From Cordylochernes scorpioides (taxonomy: Eukaryota; Arthropoda; Arachnida; Pseudoscorpiones; Chernetidae): DNA of 64,000 nt. The translations under genes and the position numbers were made by a program. The DNA is taken from positions 44,326,965 to 44,390,964 of the forward strand of contig CP092874.1 of NCBI GenBank assembly GCA_030710605.1. Reading direction: 5' to 3'. The notes beneath the pieces are model-generated. The model saw only the letters and a list, made by a program, of their open reading frames with translations. It was not told the DNA's origin and did not search any database. Numbering within the stretch: the stretch's first letter is position 1; every line of letters starts with the position of its first letter. Shown here one piece after another: positions 1-10,838 of this stretch.

Positions 1-480
1 GCCATCTTTCAGGTCTTTTAAGGCGCACTGCCTCCCTTAAGCACCTCATTATCCCCAAATAAACAGATAGTCCAGTCTCTGAAGATAAGTCTTTAATAGA
101 AATTCTTTGTTAGATTAATTAACTCCTTTATTTTGAGCTTGTTTTCCTCGCAACGAAATGATCTTGGACGCCCAGTATGCTGATCATCATTTACCTTTTC
201 CCGACCTTTTTGGAAGCGTGAAAATCATTCAAAAGTTCTTGAACGGGATAAAGCTGCATCGCCAAAAGCTTCTTCAATCAATTCATACGTCTCAGTAGCA
301 CTTTTTTTCAATTTAAAACAAAACAATGCAGATTCTCTGCTCTTTGAAAATGGCCATTTTAAAATTAGAAATGCGAACCTTACAAGGAAGTTGTTTTGTT
401 CTATTTTTAGATCGGCGCGTGCGCCACGAGACTCGTGCTTTCAGTCAGGTGTGGTCGAATGTCCAATATTCAACTCTGTA
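1..480 (-). pseudogene. mariner transposase, N-terminal remnant
   Basis: On the minus strand about 130-330 translates as a mariner helix-turn-helix region: SATETYELIEEAFGDAALSR, an in-frame stop (TFE*FSRFQ), then QKGREKVNDDQHTGRPR, the usual motif linking the two DNA-binding helices. A further stop or frameshift lies just upstream (CIVLF*IEK). The catalytic domain would lie left of the window. Mariner transposases cut and paste DNA at TA sites; this copy is dead. 365-480 looks like its 5' non-coding end. Confidence 0.75.
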
Positions 481-551
481 AAAAAATATTTTCTCTAGCT
501 TTTTTATTTATTTTATTTTTTAACCAGTCCTGGAAATTAATGAACGCACCT

Positions 552-1624
552 TGTATAAAAATGAATGTATGTGTGTCTGTCCTTTATGCCTGACCAAACC
601 ACTCATTGGAACGCCATGAAACTTTGGGAAGTTATTTAGTATAGTACTGGGAAGGTTTCTGAAAAATAATTTCTTGAATATCTTGAATATCCTTAGAGTT
701 ATTTGCAGATTTGTAGATTTAACTCGCAAGCAGCCCTCCCATTGCGACGATAATAACAAGTTTTTTATCTATAAGTTTTATTATCACTATAAGTTTATTA
801 TCTTAAAGATTATTTATCAAAAGTAAGATTTCTACCTATTAATTGCGCACAAGTCAAAGTTAGTTATCGAGTATTTTTCAAGGGACCGGGAAAAAATGTT
901 CACTAGATAAAACGATGATTTTGTAATGTAGAAAATTAGGAAAGACAAAATTCAGGATGACACGGCAATTAATTTGAGACAAGAATAATGATACAATTCC
1001 AAAGCAAGATACTATTCCTTTAACTTCCAATTAACGAGGGAACCAATTAATATTGATTTTATTCAACTTATCGGGAAAGTGGGACCGGGAAAAAATGTTC
1101 ACTTTATCGAGAGATTCAAATTTACGAGTTTCAAAAATTAAAGACAAAATTCAGGATGACACGGCAATTTATTTGAGACAAGAATAATGATACAATTCCA
1201 AAGCAAGATACTATTCCTTTAACTTCCAATTACCGAGGGAACCAATTAATATTTATTTTATTCAACTTATCGGGAAAGTGGGACCGGGAAAAAATGTTCA
1301 CTTTATCGAGAGATTCAAATTTACGAGTTTCAAAAATTAAAGACAAAATTCAGGATGACACGGCAATTTATTTGAGACAAGAATAATGATACAATTCCAA
1401 AGCAAGATACTATTCCTTTAACTTCCAATTACCGAGGGAACCAATTAATATTGATTTTATTCAACTTATCAGGAAACTGGGACCGGGAAAAAATGTTCAC
1501 TTTATCGAGAGATTCAAATTTACGAGTTTCAAAAATTAAAATTATAGAGAATTGTTTTAACAAATGTTCGTTAGACAAACCTTTACTCGGGTAAAACCCG
1601 GGCGAAGCCAGGTACGTCCGCTAG
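552..1624 (+). mobile_element. non-autonomous Helitron, copy 1
   Basis: The left end (TATAAAAATGAATGTATGTG) is the AT-rich 5' end seen in the other copies, minus the first few bases. The right end has a GGCGAAGCC-type hairpin followed by CTAGT, as in arthropod Helitrons. There is no Rep/helicase reading frame. The element sits in a family A element after its ATTTAAT sequence (minus strand), matching the known A-T insertion preference. The left A flank is lost. The same sequence recurs inverted at 3697-5890 and 10246-11610. Confidence 0.75.
1020..1550. repeat. 199-200 bp tandem repeats inside Helitron 1
   Basis: The block containing GACCGGGAAAAAATGTTCAC, a fragment reading CAGGATGACACGGCAATT and TTAACTTCCAATTA recurs with starts near 1081, 1280 and 1480, almost unchanged. 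Related Helitron copies at 5093 and 10246 hold fewer units. This is internal expansion of the element and not coding. Confidence 0.85.
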
Positions 1625-1903
1625 TATTTAATAAAATTTTGCCTAGGATTTGTCTTGATTTTGAAATTAGACATAGAAGTACATGTATGCTAATGATAAT
1701 AAGAACCTATCATCAAATAATTAATTTTATTATTCAGTATTAATATAAAGAAATTGGTCAATTAAGGGAATTAAAACAAAGTGACCACTATTAAGAGGCA
1801 GCCTCTTCCTGTGTGAATGGCTGTCCTTTAATTATACGTCTAAAAATTTTGAAAAGTAAAAAAAAAAATAGCCAAACCATGGCACTATAGAAGGGTTTTA
1901 CTG
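1625..1903 (-). mobile_element. Tigger-like element A, 5' end fragment (copy A0)
   Basis: Inverted copy of the first 280 bp of family A, ending in the terminal repeat GGGTTTTACTG followed by TA. It is truncated on the left, where Helitron 1 is inserted. Family A has pogo/Tigger-type ends (CAG...CTG) and TA target sites and shows no transposase. Confidence 0.8.
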
Positions 1904-1904
1904 T

Positions 1905-2085
1905 ATTAAGAAGCTCTCTGGTAAGAAGACACCTCTCCCTAAAGGACACTTTAGCTCTGCAACTAGGTGTCCTTTACAGGAAGGTTCTACTGTATTATAT
2001 AATAGAACCTCTCCATTTGTAGACACACTCTCAATAGCTCTACAAAGAGCAGTTTTCATGACCAAAATTACTATTTTTACCAACA
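1905..2085. repeat. MITE B, rearranged copy
   Basis: Two half copies of MITE B side by side: the 3' half (ending GGTTCTACTG at about 1995) followed by a 5' half (AGAACCTCTCC onward). MITE B has inverted ends of about 25 bp, a TA target and no coding capacity, consistent with mobilisation by a Tigger-type transposase. Confidence 0.7.
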
Positions 2086-2410
2086 TAAGGTAACAAGACC
2101 AAATTCAAATCAATAAATTGTGTGTGACATTTTGGTAACAACATTGTTGCCAAAAATTCTTGCATAAAGAAAGGGTATTTGGCAAATTCTGGAATAATAA
2201 AAAAATCAACGATTATTTGATATTTATTCGATCAGAAGGCGCAAGCCATCAGTAACTTTAGTTGCATGATCAGAAGATGCCTTTTTCTCACTTTATCAAA
2301 CCTGATCCTAGTACAATTTCACTTTTGTACTATTTTTGTCATACAATTTATTAAGTTGGATTTGGTCTTGTTACCGTAAGTTCCTAATCTATAAACTAAA
2401 TTGTACCTTA
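2086..2410. repeat. palindromic element C with inserted hammerhead-element fragment
   Basis: The left arm (AAGGTAACAAGACCAAAT... GTGTGTGACATTTTGG) and right arm (GGATTTGGTCTTGTTACC) are inverted copies of element C. Between them, 2155-2300 matches the right half of the small element at 28570-28707 (GGGTATTTGG, AAATCAACGA, AGATGCCTTTTTCT). The fragment lacks the ribozyme itself. Confidence 0.7.
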
Positions 2411-3384
2411 TCATTACCATTTAGTTGCTCTCCTTTAGGAGGAAACCACTCCTCTCTAAGAGATTCTGAATCTGCAACAAGGTGTTGTTTTTTTTTTTTT
2501 TTTACTTATCCTTTTATTAGTCTAAATTAGACAAGATCTTCAGGTCGTGCTCATAATGAAGTTCAAGAACTCTTCTTGGTTCTCTGTACAGGGATCCACA
2601 AGGTGTTGTTCTTTAAAGGAGTAATTCTCAAGTGTTGGTTCAGTGAATTTGCATCTTTCTGCAGAAACTTTGGACAGTTCTCTGAGATTTTTGTGCTGAC
2701 CACATTAGAAGAAATGATTCAATAAAAAATTATGATGATAAAATTTTGTATGCTATTTTTAATGTTAATGTTTAAATTAACTTTTGTAATGGTTCTTTAA
2801 AACCTGGTAAAGTTTTTTGTTAAAAAATACACAGTCGGCAAAATTTATTTCACAAATTTTGCTGGTCCAAGCGCCAAAAAGGATGAGAGATGCTTGGTTT
2901 GAGTGAGGTTTTAAAATAAAACCCTCCATCCACGTAAGTAAGAAGGATTCAAACAATTTTTAAAAATTTTCTACTGCAATATGAAACTATTTCAAAGTCC
3001 TGGCTCATTAGTGTCCTCCCAGCCACCAGGCCCCTCTACTATTGTATTGGGCTGTTCTGCTTATATTGCTAAAGGAGTTCATGGTTAGGGTGTTCAAGGA
3101 AACTATGTGTGCAATTCTCAACCTGCAACCCCAAACACATTATTGACTGTATTGACTCATTCATTAATCAGCTCTACTCATCCCCAGCAGACACCATCAA
3201 AAGTCTCAAGTTCTAAAAGCTTAATACGCTAATATGATTAGTGAAGATAAAAAATAAAAGGAAGGAAACTATGAACACAAGTGCTTTGGAGACAGTAGAA
3301 ATATGCACATTTAGCAACCAACTTTTCCATTTCCACAATATAAATTCACAAATAAGCAACCTGTTAGGCATCAATTAAATACAT
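2411..3384. other. no gene; degraded MITE B pieces, otherwise unremarkable
   Basis: 2425-2480 and 2595-2620 contain scraps resembling MITE B (AGGTGTTGTTCTTTAAAGGA). A T-rich run lies at 2487-2504. I see no splice-bounded exon of symplekin and no recognisable element in 2640-3384. Confidence 0.5.
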
Positions 3385-3696
3385 TAAAACCCCTCTATAG
3401 TGAACCCCAATGGGACAGAGCTTTTGGTTCACTATAGCCACGGTTTGGCTATTTTTTTTTTTTTACCTTTCAAAATTTTTAGACTGTATAATTAAAGGAC
3501 AGCCATACACACAGCAAGAGGCTGCCTCTTAATAGTGGTCACTTTGTTTTAATTCCCTTAATTGACCAATTTCCTTACATTAATACTGAATAACAATTGA
3601 AATCATTAGATGATAGGTTCTTCTTACATTAACATACATGTACCTCTATTTCTAATTTAAAAATCAAGACAAATCCTAGGCAAAGTTTTATTAAAT

Positions 3697-5890
3697 ACTA
3701 GCAGATGTACCCGGCTTCGCCCGAGTTTTACCCGAGTAAAGGTTTGTCTAACGAACATTTGTTAAAACAATTCTCTATAAACTTATAAAAAAAAAATAGA
3801 TATACAGTAAAACCCCTCTATAGTGAACCCCAATGGGACAGAGCTTTTGGTTCACTATAGCCACAATTTGGCCATTTTTTTGTACTTTTCAAAATTTTTA
3901 GACCGTATAATTAAAGGACAGCCATACACACAGGAAAAGGCTGCCTATTAATAGTGGTCACTTTGTTTTAATTCCCTTAATTGACCAATTTCCTTACATT
4001 AATACTGAATAATAAAATAAATCATTAGATGATAGGTTATTCTTGTCATTAGCATACATGCATCTCTATGTCTAATTTCAAAATCAAGACAAATCCTAGG
4101 CAAAGTTTTATTAAATATATATTAAAGATATAAAATGATTTTAAAACATCATTATCACATTATATAATACAATGTTTACTTGAAAAAATGGCTCTAATAC
4201 CTTGTTGCTTCAAAGGACTCTTCAAGCATTGCACCATTCAAAGAAAGTTAGTGTTTTTCTTCCATTTCATGTTTCCACATATTCTTCTAGGTCTAGATTT
4301 CGTTTTTTTTTTTTTTTTAAACCTGTCATGCAAAACATTGCTGCATAGTTCATTGCATAAAAATAGTTTTTGTTTCATCACGGGATCGTTTATTTGAACT
4401 CTTTTTTTTTTTTTTTTTGTATCCCTAAAACGTACGATCGCTGCAAAAGTTGAGGTTGATTCCTCTTTGTAACAGTTTTTAATAGCTTTATATTTTATCT
4501 TTCATAATAGAAAAGTTATATTCTCTTATTTTAATATGTTCTTAACATTTTGCCTGTGTTGTTTCGCTTTGAAAAGTTCTAAAAATGGCCTTTTTTTTTT
4601 TTTTTTTTTAAGAAATAACGTTTTTTTTTTTTTTTTTAATGCCTTTGTTTTCTTCAATTTGGAAGCCATTTGCATTTTTTATATTTCAAATTTAATGGAT
4701 GCAAAGATATTATATTTAATAAAAAGTATAATGTGTAAAAATTTATACAAAATGCAGCAAAATAAAGTGCAAAAATCAAAACAAACAATGCCGCTAAATT
4801 TATTGTTTTAAAATCGCGATCCGCGAGCTGAAACATGCTCAAAATTTTATTGTTCTAATTTTTTTTTAAATTACAATTCTAAGTTCGTTATAAGCATAGT
4901 ATTTTTAATAGATTTTATTATTTTAGGACTGAAAATAGGTTCGATATAGGGGTAGTTCGTTATTTTAAAATTCGCAAAGTTCGTTATAACGATGGTATTT
5001 TCAATAGAATGGAATTGGGAATCGGCGTGGGTTCGTTATAAGGGAAGGTTCGTTATATCCAGGGTTCGTATTAGCGGGGTTTTACTGTATTTTGATAATT
5101 TGAAACTCGTAAATTTGAATCTCTCGATAAAGTGAACATTTTTTCCCGGTCCCTTGAAAAATACTCGATAAGTTGAATAAAATCAATATTAATTGGTTCC
5201 CTCGGTAATGGGAAGTTAAAGGAATAGTATCTTGCCTAGGAATTGTATCATTATTCTTGTCTCAAATAAATTGCCGTGTCATCCTGAATTTTGTCTTTCC
5301 CAATTTTCTACATTACAAAATCATCATTTTATCTAGTGAACATTTTTTCCCGGTCCCTTGAAAAATATTCGATAAGGTTGAATAAAATCAATATTAATTT
5401 GTTCCTCGGTAATTGGAAGTTAAAGGAATAGTATCTTGCCTTGGAATTGTATCATTATTCTTGTCTCAAATTAATTGCCGTGTCATCCTGAATTTTGTCT
5501 TTCCTAATTTTCTACATTACAAAATCAACGTTTTATCTAGTGAACATTTTTTCCCGGTCCTTTAAAAATATTTTATAAATAACTTTGACTTGTGCGCAAT
5601 TAATAGGTAGAAAATCTTACTTTTGATAAATAATCTTTAAGATAATAAACCTATAGTGATAATAAAACTTATAGATAAAAAACTTGTTAACATCGTCGCA
5701 ATGGGGGCGCTGCTTGTGAGTTAAATCTACAAATCTGAAAATAACTCTAAGGATATTCAAGATATTATTTTTCAGAAACCTTCCCAGTACTATACTAAAT
5801 AACTTCCCAAAGTTTCATGGCGTTCCAATGAGTGGTTTGGTCAGGCATAAAGGACACACACACATACATTCATTTTTATATATATATAGA
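3697..5890 (-). mobile_element. non-autonomous Helitron, copy 2, carrying A2
   Basis: The inverted Helitron 3' end (ACTAG then the TACCCGGCTTCGCCCG hairpin) is at 3697-3730. The 5' end (TATATATAGA) is at 5880-5890. The host sequence before (TTAAAT) and after (TATTCAAAG) is continuous in the empty A element. A complete A element (3805-5087) is inserted inside, with TA at both borders. Confidence 0.8.
3805..5087 (+). mobile_element. complete non-autonomous Tigger-like element A2
   Basis: 1283 bp running from CAGTAAAACCCC to GGGGTTTTACTG, with TA on both sides. It has long A/T runs, subterminal repeats of GTTCGTTATA near the right end and GTTCACTATAG near the left, and no reading frame longer than 100 codons with transposase features. 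The CAG ends and TA target are known features of pogo/Tigger elements; the assignment rests on those. Confidence 0.85.
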
Positions 5891-6842
5891 TATATTCAAA
5901 GATATAAAAATGATTTTAAAACATCTTTATCACATTATATAATACAATGTTTACTTGGAAAAATGACTCTAATACCTTGTTGCTTCAAAGCACTCTTCAA
6001 GCATTGCACCATTCAAATAAAGTTAGTGTTTTTCTTCCATTTCATGTTTCAACATATTCTTCAAGGTTTAGATTTCGTTTTTTAACCTGTCATGCAAAAC
6101 ATTGCTGGCTTTAAAATCACCATAGTTAATGGCATAAAAATAAATTTAGGTTTCATCACGGAATCGTTTATTTGGACTTTTTTTTTGCCCTAAAACGTAC
6201 AATCGCGATCGCGGCAAAAGTTGAGGTTGATTCCTCTTTGTAACAATTTTTAATAGCTGTATATTTTATCTTTTATAATAGAAAAGTTATATTCTCTTAT
6301 TTTTATATGTTCTTAACATTTTGCCTGTATTGTTTCACTTTGAAAGGTTCTGAAAATGGCATTTTTTATTAGAGAAATAACGTTTTATCTTTTATAATAG
6401 AAAAGTTATATTCTCTTATTTTTATATGTTCTTAACATTTTGCCTGTATTGTTTCACTTTGAAAGGTTCTGAAAATGGCATTTTTTATTAGAGAAATAAC
6501 GTTTTTGTTTTTAAAATGCCTTTGTTTTCTTTATTTTGGAAGCCATTTTCATTTTTTATTTTTCAAATTTAATGGATGCAAAGATATTTTATTTAATAAA
6601 AAGTATAATGTGCAAAAATCAAAACAAACAATGCCGCTAAATTCATTGTTTTGAAATCGCGATCCGCGAGCTGAAACATGCTTAAAATTTTGTTGTTTTA
6701 ATTTTTTTTTTAAATTACAATTCTAAGTTCGTTATAAGCATAGTATTTTTAATAGATTTTATTATTTTAGGACTGAAAATAGGTTCGATATAGGGGTAGT
6801 TCGTTATTTTAAAATTCGCAAAGTTCGTTATAACGATGGTAT

Positions 6843-7382
6843 TGTTACGTAGAAATAAAAGCACATTCCAGATGGAGAGAGAATGTTCTAGAGCGTTTAA
6901 GAATCATGTAGAAAAAGCGGAAGACAACTGATTGCCCAATCCACAGCTATTGCGCAACGCTCTGTGCTGGCGGCTTTCTGATTGGCTGACCAACCGTGAC
7001 CGTTCTGGAAAGATCTACTCCGGGATATATAGGGATGAGAAACTCATGCCAGAGGAGAAGAAAGATAAGAAAGAGGTGTCGAATAACGAAGCTACGTGGT
7101 GGACTCCAAGCAAGTTGCTGTCTCAAGAGGTCGGACTGCTGCTTACCGCCGACGCCGGTGTACTTCTTAGAATATTCTAGAAGGTTCTACGGACTTCTGT
7201 CTCCTGTTCTGCTCCTGCTTTCCCTCACCGTGCTGCAGTTGGTGAGTTTGTAACTGCTGTTTTCTTTATTGTTGTTTTATTTTTGCACTCTTCTGTAATT
7301 ATTTTATCGATTAGGCTTAAATAAAGTCCTAAAGATCCTTTGTACCCACGGAAGTTATTCTTTGTTAACCAACAACGCAACA
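6843..7382 (+). repeat. Gypsy-1 5' LTR
   Basis: 540 bp, TG...CA ends. It contains a TATATA box near 7024 and an AATAAAG polyadenylation-type signal at about 7319, giving plausible U3-R-U5 order. It reads as identical to the LTR at 9613-10152. Confidence 0.95.
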
Positions 7383-7385
7383 ATT

Positions 7386-7403
7386 TGGTGTCAGAAGTGG
7401 GAT
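7386..7403 (+). promoter_or_regulatory. primer-binding site of Gypsy-1
   Basis: TGGTGTCAGAAGTGGGAT starts three bases after the 5' LTR. The same site, with one base different, follows the LTR of the older Gypsy at 42650. It is the type of site used by mdg1/412-like elements for tRNA priming; the exact tRNA cannot be decided here. Confidence 0.8.
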
Positions 7404-7444
7404 CTTTAGGTGAAGCCTGAATAATTTATGGTACTCACCAGAAA

Positions 7445-9601
7445 ATGGAAGAAATATTGAAAGCGATCCAAGCTCAAAACCAGGCTATGCAAGCTCAAAC
7501 CCAGGCTTTGCAAGCGCAAAATCAAGAAACTCGTGAGGCACTCAACCAGGCATTTCAAGCTCAAAATCAAGAAACTCGCGAGGCTCTTCAAGCTCAAAAT
7601 CAAGAGCTAAAAGAAAGCTTGGGGCTTAAGTTCCAATGCTTAGAAGATGAAATCTCAGCTGTAAAAGAAGACGTTTCTTCTGTAAAAGAAGAAGTGAAAG
7701 AAAAAATATCTGCTTTAGAAGAGAGACTTGCTGCTGTGGAAACGGGCCATCCAAGAACTCCGGTTTTCCAGCAAGAGAATAACAATTCGGGTAGGCCTCT
7801 TGTCAAAGTTCCTACCTTTGATGGACAATCATCATGGACCTCCTTCAAAACTCAGTTCGATGTGGTTGCCCAAGCTAACGGATGGAACGTTAGAGATAAG
7901 GCAAGCTTTTTGGCTGCTGCACTTCGTGGATCTGCAGTGGATGTACTCCAGATGATTCCGGAACAACTCCGCCTAGACTTCAATTCCTTGATTGACGCTC
8001 TGGAGTCCCGATATGGAGAAGAACACTACCAACAGCTTCATCTAGTAAAGTTTAAGAATAGACTACAAGATAAGAAAGAGAATTTGCAGGATTTGGCCCA
8101 CGACATCCGACGCCTAGCAAGATTAGCCTATCCAACATGCCCTCCGGAAATACAAGATTTTATGGCCCAACATCAGTTTATTGATGCCATCGGAGACCCT
8201 GAAACCCAAAAGTTTGTCAGACTTTCAAGTGCGACTACTCTACAAGAAACTCTTGTCCAAGCCATGAAGTATGAAGCTGCCCAGCAAGCCACAATAGAAA
8301 TTTATCGCGTGGCTAGACAAGTTAAATTGAATAATCCAGAAAGACAAAAGGGTCGCTTCTGGACCTGTCGAGCCCATGATCACATGTCTCCAACTTGCCC
8401 CCGAAAAGTAAAACAGTGCAGTGATACAGGTTGCTGGAAATGTGGAAAATATGGCCACATAAGGAAAAACTGTCCAGATAACTCTAAGGATAAGCCTGAA
8501 AGAAAAAGGGGTCGCTGTTGGACTTGTGGAGCCCATGATCACATTTCTCTAACTTGCCCCAGAAAAGTAAAACAACGCAGTGATACCGACTGCTGGAGAT
8601 GTGGACGATATGGCCACTTGAGAAGAAACTGTCCGGAAAATTCTGAAACCACCGCAGCCCCTAGAAAGAACCACGGGAGAAGGAACGCTAATGCTGATGC
8701 CTTATCAAGAAGGCCGTGTGTTCCACAAAGTGAACATTGTGCTCGTGATGAAGAGAGATTTTGCGTAAGACAAGTTACAGTGCAAGAAAGCGACGAAGTA
8801 GAAGAGCAAAACTGGACTGGCCAAGCTTTAAGAGAAGCTCAACGTGAAGACCGAGATCTCTTGCCAGTGATAAATTGGAAGGAATCATGTGAAAGACCAT
8901 CCTGGGAAGATGTGGCCTCGCACAGTCCTAAAACCAAAAGTCTCTGGCGCCTCTGGAATTCTCTGAGCCTGCGAGATGGAGTCTTATACAGGAAATGGGA
9001 GAGCGAGGATGGAAAGCAGGAATCCTGGAAGTTGGTGTTACCCAGATCTCATGTACATTTGGCTCTCCAGGAGATGCATAGCAGTCCCACGGGAGTTCAC
9101 TTCGGCATCAGAAAAACATTGGCCAAAGTTAGAGAAATATTTTGTTGGCCAGGAAGCCGAAATGATGTTGAGAAATGGTGCAGAAACTGTACACAATGTT
9201 CAGTGAGAAAGGGACCGACAACAAGATCCAGAGGAAAGTTGAAAATCTACAATGTAGGTGCCCCATTTGAAAGGATGCCGGCCATTCACCAGTGGGCAGG
9301 AGAAAATCTTCACTTTTCCAGTGAGAAAATGAAAGACAGGTACAACGTCAAGACTTCCCACGAGACTTTCAAAGAGGGTGAAATGGTTTGGCTCCATAAT
9401 CCTCAACGGAAGAAAGGACTTTCTCCTAAACTTCAGTATCAGTGGCAAGGTCCCTACAAGATCATCAAATGTCTCAATGATGTCATCTATCGGATTCAGA
9501 AGACCCCGACGTCTAAACCCAAAGTGGTGCACTACAACCGGTTAGCACCCTTCAGAGGTACTGTTCCAGTACAATGGACTGTTCGGGACGATCAGTCCTA
9601 A
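7445..9601 (+). CDS. Gag with residual RNase H/integrase segments fused in one frame (Gypsy-1)
   Basis: 718 codons. Residues 1-100 form a glutamine-rich coiled coil with repeats of QAQNQETREAL. About 115-290 is the Gag capsid-like region (VPTFDGQSSWTSFKTQFD). About 305-405 holds zinc knuckles in a duplicated array: CWKCGKYGHIRKNC and CWRCGRYGHLRRNC plus a CWTCGAHDHISLTC type, the first of which has lost its leading cysteine. The frame then jumps to the very end of RNase H (NADALSRRPC), the integrase H-H-C-C finger (about 540-600) and the integrase C-terminal domain. Protease, RT, most of RNase H and the integrase catalytic core are absent without any frameshift. It likely still makes a Gag-like particle protein. 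Confidence 0.85.
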   Translation: MEEILKAIQAQNQAMQAQTQALQAQNQETREALNQAFQAQNQETREALQAQNQELKESLGLKFQCLEDEISAVKEDVSSVKEEVKEKISALEERLAAVETGHPRTPVFQQENNNSGRPLVKVPTFDGQSSWTSFKTQFDVVAQANGWNVRDKASFLAAALRGSAVDVLQMIPEQLRLDFNSLIDALESRYGEEHYQQLHLVKFKNRLQDKKENLQDLAHDIRRLARLAYPTCPPEIQDFMAQHQFIDAIGDPETQKFVRLSSATTLQETLVQAMKYEAAQQATIEIYRVARQVKLNNPERQKGRFWTCRAHDHMSPTCPRKVKQCSDTGCWKCGKYGHIRKNCPDNSKDKPERKRGRCWTCGAHDHISLTCPRKVKQRSDTDCWRCGRYGHLRRNCPENSETTAAPRKNHGRRNANADALSRRPCVPQSEHCARDEERFCVRQVTVQESDEVEEQNWTGQALREAQREDRDLLPVINWKESCERPSWEDVASHSPKTKSLWRLWNSLSLRDGVLYRKWESEDGKQESWKLVLPRSHVHLALQEMHSSPTGVHFGIRKTLAKVREIFCWPGSRNDVEKWCRNCTQCSVRKGPTTRSRGKLKIYNVGAPFERMPAIHQWAGENLHFSSEKMKDRYNVKTSHETFKEGEMVWLHNPQRKKGLSPKLQYQWQGPYKIIKCLNDVIYRIQKTPTSKPKVVHYNRLAPFRGTVPVQWTVRDDQS

Positions 9602-9612
9602 GGAGGGGGCAG
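9602..9612 (+). promoter_or_regulatory. polypurine tract of Gypsy-1
   Basis: GGAGGGGGCAG lies directly between the stop codon and the 3' LTR, where plus-strand priming is expected. Confidence 0.85.
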
Positions 9613-10152
9613 TGTTACGTAGAAATAAAAGCACATTCCAGATGGAGAGAGAATGTTCTAGAGCGTTTAAGAATCATGTAGAAAAAGCGGAAGACAACTG
9701 ATTGCCCAATCCACAGCTATTGCGCAACGCTCTGTGCTGGCGGCTTTCTGATTGGCTGACCAACCGTGACCGTTCTGGAAAGATCTACTCCGGGATATAT
9801 AGGGATGAGAAACTCATGCCAGAGGAGAAGAAAGATAAGAAAGAGGTGTCGAATAACGAAGCTACGTGGTGGACTCCAAGCAAGTTGCTGTCTCAAGAGG
9901 TCGGACTGCTGCTTACCGCCGACGCCGGTGTACTTCTTAGAATATTCTAGAAGGTTCTACGGACTTCTGTCTCCTGTTCTGCTCCTGCTTTCCCTCACCG
10001 TGCTGCAGTTGGTGAGTTTGTAACTGCTGTTTTCTTTATTGTTGTTTTATTTTTGCACTCTTCTGTAATTATTTTATCGATTAGGCTTAAATAAAGTCCT
10101 AAAGATCCTTTGTACCCACGGAAGTTATTCTTTGTTAACCAACAACGCAACA
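9613..10152 (+). repeat. Gypsy-1 3' LTR
   Basis: 540 bp, the same as the 5' LTR as far as I can read, followed by the target duplication GTAT and then the interrupted A element. Confidence 0.95.
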
Positions 10153-10838
10153 GTATTTTCAATAGAATGGAATTGGGAATCGGCGTGGGTTCGTTATAAG
10201 GGAAGGTTCGTTATATCCAGGGTTCGTATTAGCGGGGTTTTACTATATTTTGATAATTTGAAACTCGTAAATTTGAATCTCTCGATAAAGTGAACATTTT
10301 TTCCCGGTCCCTTGAAAAATACTCGATAAGTTGAATAAAATCAATATTAATTGGTTCCCTCGGTAATGGGAAGTTAAAGGAATAGTATCTTGCCTTGGAA
10401 TTGTATCATTATTCTTGTCTCAAATAAATTGCCGTGTCATCCTGAATTTTGTCTTTCCTAATTTTCTACATTACAAAATCAACGTTTTATCTAGTGAACA
10501 TTTTTTCCCGGTCCTTTAAAAATATTTTATAAATAACTTTGACTTGTGCGCAATTAATAGGTAGAAAATCTTACTTTTGATAAATAATCTTTAAGATAAT
10601 AAACTTATAGTGATAATAAAACTTATAGATAAAAAACTTGTTAACATCGTCGCAATGGGGGCGCTGCTTGTGAGTTAAATCTACAAATCTGAAAATAACT
10701 CTAAGGATATTCAAGATATTATTTTTCAGAAACCTTCCCAGTACTATACTAAATAACTTCCCAAAGTTTCATGGCGTTCCAATGAGTGGTTTGGTCAGGC
10801 ATAAAGGACACACACACATACATTCATTTTTATATATA

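Larger units (their letters stand above)
6843..10152 (+). mobile_element. Ty3/Gypsy retrotransposon Gypsy-1, young internally deleted copy
   Basis: Two 540-bp LTRs (TGTTACG...GCAACA) that read as identical flank a 2.2 kb interior. The 4-bp target duplication GTAT is intact on both sides, and the empty site is visible in the other A copies. It has a primer-binding site, a polypurine tract and one uninterrupted 718-codon frame. Protease, reverse transcriptase and most of RNase H and integrase are missing, so movement would require enzymes in trans. Confidence 0.95.
3385..10245 (+). mobile_element. Tigger-like element A1, split by Helitron 2 and Gypsy-1
   Basis: The element exists as three pieces: 3385-3696, 5891-6842 and 10153-10245. 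The ends are slightly decayed (AAAACCCCTCTATAG on the left; GGGGTTTTACTATA on the right). Removing the insertions restores a continuous family A sequence like the uninterrupted copy at 3805-5087. The right part contains an internal duplication of about 130 bp (6240-6505). No transposase frame is visible, so it needed a transposase from elsewhere. Confidence 0.8.

Noticed and set aside
1020..1550. Possible CRISPR-like array
   Set aside because: Units are about 200 bp, have no distinct spacers and sit in a eukaryotic Helitron.
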